Assembly (NCBI GenBank): GCA_009781565.1
Contig: WQXV01000082.1
Location: 1-5,387, forward strand
Length of the DNA: 5,387 nt
Direction: 5' to 3'
DNA from: Actinomycetes bacterium
Lineage (GTDB): Bacteria > Actinomycetota > Coriobacteriia > WRKU01
Made by a program: the position numbers and the translations under genes. The notes beneath the pieces were generated by a model. It was not told the DNA's origin. It saw nothing but the letters and a program-made list of their open reading frames with translations, and did no database searches. Of the stretch, positions 1 through 5,055 are shown in pieces (the stretch's first letter is position 1; each line of letters begins with the position of its first letter).

Positions 1-1510
1 CGAGGCCGTCATCACCGTTCCCGCGTACTTCAATGACGCGCAACGTCAGGCGACCAAGGATGCCGGCAAGATCGCGGGACTCGATGTCAAGCGTATCGTC
101 AACGAGCCGACCGCCGCAGCCCTTGCTTACGGCCTTGACAAAAAAGGCAAGGAGCAAAAGGTACTGATCTTCGACTTGGGCGGCGGAACCTTCGACGTGT
201 CCGTCCTTGAGCTGGGCGATAATGTCGTCGAGGTGCTCGCGACCAATGGTGACAATCACCTGGGTGGCGACGACTGGGATCAGATGGTCATCGACTGGCT
301 CGCTGACAAGTTCCAGGCCGAGCAAGGTGTCGACCTTCGTGCAGACAAGATGGCGCTTCAGCGCCTCAAGGAAGGTGCCGAGCGCGCCAAGAAGGAACTC
401 TCTTCAGCCGAGTCCGCTCACATCAACCTTCCATTCATCACTGCAGACAGCTCAGGCCCCAAGCATCTTGATTACACGATGACTCGTGGCGAGTTCGAGA
501 AACTCACGAGCGACCTGCTCGAGCGTACCCGCGGTCCAGTCGAGAAGGCCATCAAGGATGCCGGTATCTCGACGAGCGATCTCGATGAGGTCATCCTCGT
601 CGGTGGCTCGACCCGTATGCCTGCGGTCCAAGAGATCGTCAAGACCATCACCGGCAAAGATCCTCACATGGGTGTCAATCCTGACGAGGTCGTTGCCATG
701 GGTGCTGCCGTACAAGGTGGCGTGCTCTCCGGAGACTTCGGCAAGGGCGACATCCTGCTCCTTGACGTGACTCCTCTGTCCCTGGGTGTTGAGACCATGG
801 GTGGCATCATGACCCGCATGATCGAGCGTAACACCACCATCCCGACTCGCAAGACCGAGGTCTACACGACCGCCGTCGATGGTCAGCCCAGTGTTGACAT
901 CCACGTTTTGCAGGGCGAGCGCGAGATGGCAAAAGACAACAAGACCCTGGGTCGTTTCACGCTCAGTGGAATCCCTTCAGCTCCGCGTGGCGTTCCGCAG
1001 ATTGAGGTCACCTTTGATATCGATGCCAACGGGATCGTCAACGTGACCGCGAAGGATCGTGGCACCGGCCAAGAGCAGAAGATCACCATCACCGGTTCGA
1101 CCACGCTCTCTGATGCTGAGGTCGATCAGATGGTCAGCGACGCTGCGGCAAACGCAGAGGCTGACAAGGAGATCAAAGAGCTCATCGGACTGCGCAACAA
1201 CGCTGATACGCTGGCGTATTCGACCGAGAAGACCCTTGCCGATCTGGGCGAGAAGGTCGAGTCCGGTCTCAAGAACGACATCACCACCGCCATCACCAAC
1301 CTGCGTGAGGCACTTGAAGGTGACGATGCCGAGCTGATCAAGACCCGCCACGATGCGCTTCAGGAGAAGAGCTTCAAGTTGGCCGAGGTCATGTATCAGG
1401 ACACGCAAAGTGCTGGTACCGAAGAGGTCGTCGTTGACGAGCCTGTGGTCGAGGATGTCGCAACCGATGAGGTCGTCGACGGAGATTTCGAGGTAGTGGA
1501 CGATGAATAA
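1..1510 (+). CDS. dnaK: Molecular chaperone DnaK (Hsp70), 5'-truncated by the window edge
   Basis: Hsp70 chaperone: ATP-driven binding and release of exposed hydrophobic peptide segments in the cytoplasm, working with DnaJ and GrpE. The frame is open from base 2 and gives 502 residues. Roughly 110-115 N-terminal residues are missing if the protein is of Gram-positive length; no start codon is visible, and an in-frame TTG at 176 is internal. Counting from base 2, the piece opens with EAVITVPAYFNDAQRQ, then shows the phosphate loop DLGGGTFD (58-65), the adenosine motif VGGSTRMP (200-207), the interdomain linker LLLDVTPLSLG (from 252), the beta-sandwich substrate domain with DIDANGIVNVTAKD, a helical lid, and an acidic tail ending EVVDDE. 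All expected motifs are intact. The last 8 bases overlap grpE, implying translational coupling. Identification is by direct motif recognition and is very secure. Promoter and HspR operator lie outside the window. Confidence 0.98.
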   Translation, partial: EAVITVPAYFNDAQRQATKDAGKIAGLDVKRIVNEPTAAALAYGLDKKGKEQKVLIFDLGGGTFDVSVLELGDNVVEVLATNGDNHLGGDDWDQMVIDWLADKFQAEQGVDLRADKMALQRLKEGAERAKKELSSAESAHINLPFITADSSGPKHLDYTMTRGEFEKLTSDLLERTRGPVEKAIKDAGISTSDLDEVILVGGSTRMPAVQEIVKTITGKDPHMGVNPDEVVAMGAAVQGGVLSGDFGKGDILLLDVTPLSLGVETMGGIMTRMIERNTTIPTRKTEVYTTAVDGQPSVDIHVLQGEREMAKDNKTLGRFTLSGIPSAPRGVPQIEVTFDIDANGIVNVTAKDRGTGQEQKITITGSTTLSDAEVDQMVSDAAANAEADKEIKELIGLRNNADTLAYSTEKTLADLGEKVESGLKNDITTAITNLREALEGDDAELIKTRHDALQEKSFKLAEVMYQDTQSAGTEEVVVDEPVVEDVATDEVVDGDFEVVDDE

Positions 1511-2267
1511 AAAAGATAACGCAAAAACTGACTCCGCGGCGGCTTCGGCCGCCAAGGAGCTCGGCAAAGATATTGCCGACGCAGCTTCAAAGGTCGCCGG
1601 TGACATCAGTGATGGTACCGACAAGGCCATGGTCGACATCGATCCTGCAGCAAAAGCAGTCGAGGCAGATGTCAAAGATGCTGCAGCGAAGATCGCTGCC
1701 GACGCAGAGCCTGCGATCAAAGAAGTAGGCAAGGATAAGGAAGAGACATTAGAAGCGATCGCCGAAGATGTCAAGGATGCCGCCGACAAGATCAAAGCGG
1801 ATCTTGATGCAGCAGCTCCCGGTGTCGAGGACGAGCTTCGTGCCGAGGCGGCGCACTGGAAGGACTATGCCCATCGTGCACAAGCCGAGTTCGAGAACAC
1901 ACGTAAGCGTCTCGAGGCCCGTTCAGCCGATGAGATCAAGCGGGCAGGAGCTCGCGTGGTCACCTCGCTGATCCCGGTCGTCGATGACATCGAGCTTGCG
2001 ATGGCCCATGCCGAGGAGACCGGTAGCGAGATGAAGGATGGTCTCTCGGCGATCTATACCAAGTTCATGGCTGCGCTCGAGCGCGAAGGTGTCGAGGTAC
2101 TCAACCCTGAGGGTGAGGCGTTCGACAGTGAGACGGCACAAGCCGTCTCAATGAAAGAGAATGCAGAGGTCCCCAACGAGACCGTTCTCGAAGTGGTCCA
2201 AAAAGGATATCGATTGGGAGGAAAGACACTGCGCCCTGCAATGGTGATCGTGTCAACAGGTGCCTAG
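1503..2267 (+). CDS. grpE: GrpE nucleotide exchange factor with long repetitive N-terminal extension
   Basis: GrpE is the homodimeric factor that opens the DnaK nucleotide-binding domain to release ADP. The product is 254 residues; E. coli GrpE is 197. The GrpE core starts near residue 108: a charged long helix with HWKDYAHRAQAEFENTRKR (118-136), a four-helix region with VVDDIELAMAH, and the C-terminal beta domain bearing the signature VVQKGYRLGG then TLRPAMVIV (231-250). Residues 1-107 are an Ala/Lys/Asp-rich extension dominated by 11-residue repeats (annotated separately). It has no cysteine and no signal peptide or membrane segment. The start ATG lies within the dnaK end; a weak GAGGT at 1490-1494, 8 bases upstream, plus termination-reinitiation should drive translation. 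The stop is 3 bases before dnaJ. The core assignment is secure; the function of the extension is unknown. Confidence 0.97.
   Translation: MNKKDNAKTDSAAASAAKELGKDIADAASKVAGDISDGTDKAMVDIDPAAKAVEADVKDAAAKIAADAEPAIKEVGKDKEETLEAIAEDVKDAADKIKADLDAAAPGVEDELRAEAAHWKDYAHRAQAEFENTRKRLEARSADEIKRAGARVVTSLIPVVDDIELAMAHAEETGSEMKDGLSAIYTKFMAALEREGVEVLNPEGEAFDSETAQAVSMKENAEVPNETVLEVVQKGYRLGGKTLRPAMVIVSTGA
1569..1832 (+). repeat. Eight consecutive 11-residue repeats in the GrpE N-terminal extension
   Basis: GrpE residues 23-110 fall into eight 11-residue units, each starting with Asp (residues 23, 34, 45, 56, 67, 78, 89, 100) without a gap. Position 9 is Val or Ile in seven of eight units, position 5 is mostly Ala, and position 2 is mostly aliphatic. 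Units 1, 4 and 7 are nearly identical (DIADAASKVAG, DVKDAAAKIAA, DVKDAADKIKA), so there is a 33-residue (99-base) higher-order period. Codons differ between copies (for example GCT GCA GCG versus GCC GCC GAC), so the repeats are not recent DNA duplications. Hendecads of this kind occur in LEA-type proteins, synuclein and apolipoproteins, and form long amphipathic helices; that structure is inferred here. Confidence 0.85.
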
Positions 2268-2270
2268 AAC

Positions 2271-3302
2271 ATGGCTACTCAAAACTATTACGATGTGCTC
2301 GGTGTGCCCAAGACCGCAACGGCAGCCGAGATAAAGAAGGCGTTTCGTAACCTCGCCTTGAAACATCACCCCGATAAAGGTGGTGACGAGGAGAAGTTCA
2401 AAACGATCAACGAGGCCTACGAGGTGCTCAGCGACGAGGCGAAACGTAAACAGTACGATCAGTTCGGTCAGTACTTCGACACCCCTCCCGGTCCTGGTTA
2501 TGGACCCAGTGGTGGCGGTGCCAGTCGTGGTGGTGCAGGTCGGCAGACGACCAGCGGTTATCCCGGTGGTGGATTCCCCGGCGGAGGCTTTCCCGGTGGA
2601 GGGTTCCCCGGCGGTGGATTTCCTGGTGGGGGCTTTCCCGGTGGAGGCCAGTACCAAGAGGTCAACATGGAAGACATCGATCTGGGAGATATCTTCGGCT
2701 CGATGTTCGGTGGAGCCGGTGATCGTGGTGGTATGTTCGGTGGTCGCGGACGTGGGGCGCAAGGTCCTGCACGCGGTCAAGACTACGAGCTTGAGACCAA
2801 CATCACCTTCGACCAGGCGTTCAAAGGGACCAAGATCAAGGTCAAGACCCCTGCTGGTGGCGAGATGACCGTCAACGTACCAGCTGGTGCGACCGACGGA
2901 GGCAAGCTGCGCTTCAAAGGCAGAGGCGGCGCGGGCGAGCGTGGAGGCCCCAAAGGTGATCTCTACGTCAAGACCAAGATAAGTCCGCACCCCTACTTCA
3001 AGCGTGATGGTGCCAACGTCCATCTCGATCTGCCGTTGGCTATCGATGAGGCTGCACTGGGGACGACCGTGACGGTGCCACTGCCTGGTGGCGGAAAAGC
3101 CAATCTCAAGATCCCGGCAGGTACCCAGGACGGCAAGATCTTCCGCATGAAGGGCAAGGGAGCGCCGAAGCTCAAGGGCTCGGCAAAGGGTGATCTGATG
3201 GTCAAGGCGCGCACTATCGTGCCGACCAGTCTGAACGCTCAGCAAAAAGAGTTGATGAAACAGTTTGCCGCGACACGTTCGGGCAGCGTACGGAAATGGT
3301 AG
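2271..3302 (+). CDS. dnaJ: DnaJ-family co-chaperone, class B (no zinc finger, CbpA-like)
   Basis: J-domain co-chaperone that delivers substrates to DnaK and stimulates its ATPase. The 343-residue product has an N-terminal J domain (about 5-70) opening YYDVLGV, with the essential HPD triad at 33-35. A Gly-rich region (about 74-150) follows, holding GGGFP repeats and a DIDLGDIFGSMFGG segment that resembles the DIF/DVF-containing linker of other J-proteins. Two C-terminal substrate-binding domains run from about 155 to 330 (VNVPAGATDGGKLRFKGRG; LKIPAGTQDGKIFRMKGKG). There is no CxxCxGxG zinc finger and no cysteine at all, unlike the DnaJ1 of the Streptomyces and Mycobacterium dnaK operons; the architecture is that of CbpA/class-B J-proteins. 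ATG is 3 bases after the grpE stop, with only an AGG (2258-2260) upstream, so coupled translation is likely. A second, zinc-finger DnaJ may exist elsewhere in the genome. Confidence 0.95.
   Translation: MATQNYYDVLGVPKTATAAEIKKAFRNLALKHHPDKGGDEEKFKTINEAYEVLSDEAKRKQYDQFGQYFDTPPGPGYGPSGGGASRGGAGRQTTSGYPGGGFPGGGFPGGGFPGGGFPGGGFPGGGQYQEVNMEDIDLGDIFGSMFGGAGDRGGMFGGRGRGAQGPARGQDYELETNITFDQAFKGTKIKVKTPAGGEMTVNVPAGATDGGKLRFKGRGGAGERGGPKGDLYVKTKISPHPYFKRDGANVHLDLPLAIDEAALGTTVTVPLPGGGKANLKIPAGTQDGKIFRMKGKGAPKLKGSAKGDLMVKARTIVPTSLNAQQKELMKQFAATRSGSVRKW
2565..2648 (+). repeat. 15-base tandem repeat encoding (GGGFP)5-GGG in DnaJ
   Basis: Five complete 15-base units (2565-2639) and a 9-base partial unit (2640-2648) encode five GGGFP repeats followed by GGG, residues 99-126 of DnaJ. 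Third positions vary (GGT/GGA/GGC/GGG, TTC/TTT, CCC/CCT), so the array is not perfectly homogeneous. It lies in the glycine/phenylalanine region that links the J domain to the substrate-binding domains. Any gain or loss of a unit keeps the reading frame. Confidence 0.93.
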
Positions 3303-3308
3303 GAAGAG
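3301..3308 (+). promoter_or_regulatory. Ribosome binding site that favours the hspR start at 3311
   Basis: AGGAAGAG overlaps the last two bases of the dnaJ stop codon and lies 2-6 bases before the ATG at 3311, depending on which purines pair with the ribosome. The in-frame ATG at 3296, inside dnaJ, has only a poor ACGGA before it. The site therefore favours the shorter protein. Confidence 0.6.
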
Positions 3309-3310
3309 AG

Positions 3311-3712
3311 ATGGAACCAGATAACGACAGACGGCATCGTCCTGTCTATATGATCGGGGTTGCCGCTGACCTAGCGGGAGTGCATCCGCAGACCTTGCGC
3401 ATCTATGAGCGCAAACGTCTGGTGCAACCGCAGCGTACGCAAGGTAACACCCGGCTCTATAGCGAGGCAGATATCGAGCGGCTCCGCCTGATCCAGGAAC
3501 TGACACAGAAGGAAGGTATCAACCTTGCCGGTGTCGTACGGATCCTGCATCTGGAAGACGAGCGCGACTCGCTCATGACCGAGCTCAAATTCATGCGCGA
3601 GGAGATGGAACGCTTCAAGGTCGAGTCGAATCGACAGGAGCTCGTTGCGTTGCGCAAGGAGACGATCGTCCCGTTGCGCGACGATGCGACCCTTCGGTGG
3701 CATCGCAAGTAA
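3311..3712 (+). CDS. hspR: MerR-family heat-shock repressor HspR
   Basis: HspR represses dnaK-operon genes by binding HAIR inverted repeats; in Streptomyces DnaK is its co-repressor, so free DnaK reports folding stress. From the chosen ATG the product is 133 residues; starting at the in-frame ATG at 3296 it would be 138 and overlap dnaJ by 7 bases. The MerR winged helix-turn-helix occupies about 12-80: VYMIGVAADLAGVHPQTLRIYERKRLV with the wing RTQGNTRLYSEADIERL is read as contiguous shorter motifs matching HspR (AGVHPQTLRIYER, 22-34; EGINLAGVVRIL, 68-79). A charged segment (about 80-105) probably forms the dimer coiled coil. The tail ends in a basic RWHRK. There is no cysteine or other effector-site residue, consistent with protein rather than small-molecule sensing. 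It is the last gene of the operon and is followed by an intrinsic terminator. Confidence 0.93.
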   Translation: MEPDNDRRHRPVYMIGVAADLAGVHPQTLRIYERKRLVQPQRTQGNTRLYSEADIERLRLIQELTQKEGINLAGVVRILHLEDERDSLMTELKFMREEMERFKVESNRQELVALRKETIVPLRDDATLRWHRK

Positions 3713-3739
3713 CTCGCGACATCCGTAGGACCAATCACG

Positions 3740-3768
3740 AGGAGGCTTCGATTTCGAAGCCTCCTTTT
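3740..3768 (+). terminator. Intrinsic terminator of the dnaK-grpE-dnaJ-hspR operon
   Basis: An 11-base perfect stem (3740-3750 with 3755-3765; core GGAGGCTTCG/CGAAGCCTCC) with a four-base ATTT loop is followed by a short T run (3765-3768), 27 bases after the hspR stop. The last T of the run is the first base, on the plus strand, of the convergent glycosyltransferase stop codon. On the minus strand the same hairpin starts 2 bases after that stop but is followed by TCGTG rather than a T run, so it should terminate mainly in the plus direction. Confidence 0.9.
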
Positions 3769-4925
3769 CACGTAGCCACGAGCTGTTCATAGACCTCTTC
3801 GACATGCTGCGCAAAGACCGGTTTACTCAACTCGCGTGCTGTTGCAAGTCCTGCGCAGATGCGGGATTGGCGCACCGCTGGATCGAGCGCCTCCTTCAGT
3901 TCAGGAATATAGTCGCTCGATCGATCGAAGAGAGATGCGTTGACATTATCGAAGAATATCCCATCGAAGCAGCGGTTGTAGCGACTAACGACCAAGGTCC
4001 CGCTCGCCAGTGCTTCGATAAAGGTCAGCCCCTGTGTTTCCGTACTACTGTTGCCGATGTGGATATCACTGATCCGGTAGAAATCGGGGACGGTCTCCCA
4101 CGGCACCTCACCGGTAAAGAAGATCTGGTCCGACACCTCACTGTTGGCAGCCAGGGTGACCAGCTCGCCCAAGCTGGGTCCATCTCCGACGACAAGCACG
4201 CAGGTATCAGGGTGTTCTTGCAGGTAGCCAAGGGTCATCTCGAGCAGCTCGACGACACTTTTCTCTGGCGCGATACGCCCGATTATGAGCAGGGTATGGC
4301 TAAAACCTGCCGTGCCGAAGCGTCGACGTAGTGCAGCCAGACGTGGCTCGTCCGCTTCAGTAGCAGGAGAGAAACGATCCAGATCGACACCGGTGGGAAT
4401 AACGCTGATGGGATTGGTGACCCCATATCCGGCCAACAGTTCGAGGGTCTTCATGCTGGGAACGATGACATGATCGACGTTGCGCAACGTCCGACGTGTC
4501 TGGTCGGCAACGACCCAACGTGCCTCCTGGTCGAAAAAACGCCCGCGCGTCAGGTAGTGGGTATACTCCTCCCATACCGTGTGATAGGTGTGAACCTGGG
4601 GCAGTCCCAGCTGACGCCGTGCCCGAAAGCCGAAGGCGCCGACCCCGAACTCGGTATGCGTATGCACGATATCGAGATCGAGCGAGCGGATCGTATTCCA
4701 CATCTTCAGGCTCCACGGCAGCGCGAGGCGGCGCTCCTGCAGGATCGGCAGCGTTGTTGCATGCGTGCGAAAGACATGCTCCTCAGGCTCGGCAGCGGGG
4801 TTTCCTGGGGCGAAGACGAACACCTCATGACCTCGTGCTTCAAGGCCCTCCTTGAGCATCAGAACACTGTTGACGACCCCGTTGATCTCGGGCTTGTAGG
4901 TATCACTGAACAGTCCAACTCGCAT
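3768..4925 (-). CDS. GT4-family glycosyltransferase, probably a membrane glycolipid (diacylglycerol-type) glycosyltransferase
   Basis: Retaining GT-B enzyme that transfers a sugar from a nucleotide donor; the likely acceptor is a membrane lipid. With the start at 4925 the protein is 385 residues and begins MRVGLFSDTYKPEINGVV, the usual first strand and glycine loop of this family. Other motifs are HTHTEFG (88-94), GRIAPEK (216-222, donor diphosphate binding), VVGDGP, FTGEV, and ETQGLTFIE with the EX7E pair at E296 and E304. HTHTEFG and the ETQGLT version of EX7E resemble diacylglycerol glucosyltransferases and phosphatidylinositol mannosyltransferases; donor and acceptor cannot be read from sequence. 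There is no signal peptide or transmembrane helix. An upstream in-frame ATG at 4949 would add eight residues (MLLLYTVA) but would place the likely -10 element inside the gene. The gene converges on hspR and is not part of the heat-shock operon. Confidence 0.88.
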   Translation of the reverse strand: MRVGLFSDTYKPEINGVVNSVLMLKEGLEARGHEVFVFAPGNPAAEPEEHVFRTHATTLPILQERRLALPWSLKMWNTIRSLDLDIVHTHTEFGVGAFGFRARRQLGLPQVHTYHTVWEEYTHYLTRGRFFDQEARWVVADQTRRTLRNVDHVIVPSMKTLELLAGYGVTNPISVIPTGVDLDRFSPATEADEPRLAALRRRFGTAGFSHTLLIIGRIAPEKSVVELLEMTLGYLQEHPDTCVLVVGDGPSLGELVTLAANSEVSDQIFFTGEVPWETVPDFYRISDIHIGNSSTETQGLTFIEALASGTLVVSRYNRCFDGIFFDNVNASLFDRSSDYIPELKEALDPAVRQSRICAGLATARELSKPVFAQHVEEVYEQLVAT

Positions 4926-4960
4926 AGCAACAGTATAGAGGAGCAACATGGGCTCGACAG
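4926..4960 (-). promoter_or_regulatory. Putative promoter of the glycosyltransferase gene, leaderless type
   Basis: Reading the minus strand, TATACT (4937-4932) is followed by exactly six bases (GTTGCT) and then the ATG at 4925, so transcription would begin at or next to the A of the start codon. No purine-rich ribosome binding site lies in front of that ATG. A weak CTGTCG (4960-4955) sits at the -35 position with a 17-base spacer (3 of 6 matches to TTGACA). The -10 is convincing; the -35 is not. Confidence 0.5.
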
Positions 4961-4966
4961 GCCATC

Positions 4967-4983
4967 TTGCGACAATCTCGCAA
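4967..4983. promoter_or_regulatory. Perfect inverted repeat TTGCGA-N5-TCGCAA, candidate operator
   Basis: Two perfect 6-base arms (4967-4972 and 4978-4983) separated by CAATC have centres 11 bases apart, about one helical turn, as expected for a dimeric repressor or activator. The site is between the two divergent promoters and its right arm coincides with the -35 position of the plus-strand promoter. No regulator for it is encoded in the window and it does not match the HAIR consensus. The role as an operator is inferred from form and position. Confidence 0.45.
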
Positions 4984-5006
4984 TAATGCGCGCTTTTCTA
5001 TATACT
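4978..5006 (+). promoter_or_regulatory. Putative promoter of the substrate-binding protein gene
   Basis: TATACT at 5001-5006 is a good -10 element (one mismatch to TATAAT; an overlapping TATATA at 4999-5004 is an alternative). With a 17-base spacer the -35 would be TCGCAA (4978-4983), only 3 of 6 matches, which suggests dependence on an activator or control by the inverted repeat covering it. Transcription would start near 5012-5014, leaving a leader of roughly 42-44 bases. Confidence 0.45.
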
Positions 5007-5017
5007 TTTTACATTGG

Positions 5018-5040
5018 TTAACCGCTCAAAGAGCAGTTAA
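5018..5040. repeat. Inverted repeat in the leader of the substrate-binding protein gene
   Basis: TTAACCGCTC (5018-5027) and GAGCAGTTAA (5031-5040) are complementary at 9 of 10 positions around an AAA loop; the mismatch is C5023 with A5035. It lies between the proposed transcription start and the ribosome binding site. As RNA it would form a hairpin at the very 5' end of the message; as DNA it could be an operator. No T run follows, so it is not an intrinsic terminator. Confidence 0.55.
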
Positions 5041-5044
5041 AGAA

Positions 5045-5049
5045 GGGAG
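5045..5049 (+). promoter_or_regulatory. Ribosome binding site of the substrate-binding protein gene
   Basis: GGGAG (within AGAAGGGAG) lies 6 bases before the ATG at 5056. It starts 4 bases after the leader inverted repeat, so it stays unpaired when that hairpin forms. Confidence 0.8.
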
Positions 5050-5055
5050 TTTGGT

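Noticed and set aside
176..178. TTG as a start codon for dnaK
   Set aside because: The frame upstream to base 2 encodes perfectly conserved DnaK sequence, and starting here would cut through the ATPase phosphate motif.
977..1795. 272-codon open frame on the minus strand opposite the ends of dnaK and grpE
   Set aside because: Ala/Ser-rich shadow of the repetitive GrpE coding sequence, with no plausible domain and no ribosome binding site of note.
1668..1802. Grp-E repeat region as a recent DNA tandem duplication or mobile-element insertion
   Set aside because: Synonymous positions differ widely between copies and no terminal repeats or target-site duplications flank the region; periodicity is at protein level.
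2253..3506. 417-codon open frame on the minus strand opposite dnaJ and the start of hspR
   Set aside because: It mirrors a confidently assigned gene, its translation is low-complexity Thr/Gly/Ala-rich opposite the GGGFP repeat and resembles no family I know; the openness follows from the rarity of TTA, CTA and TCA codons on the coding strand.
4948..4986. 12-codon plus-strand reading frame (MGSTGHLATISQ) preceded by GAGGAG, a possible leader peptide
   Set aside because: It lies upstream of the best plus-strand promoter, so would not be in the transporter transcript, and the purine run is the complement of the glycosyltransferase promoter region. It shows no run of regulatory codons.
4470..5021. 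183-codon open frame on the plus strand opposite the glycosyltransferase 5' half and crossing into the intergenic region
   Set aside because: It is antisense to clear GT4 motifs and its translation shows no recognisable domain; it would also run through the proposed divergent promoters.
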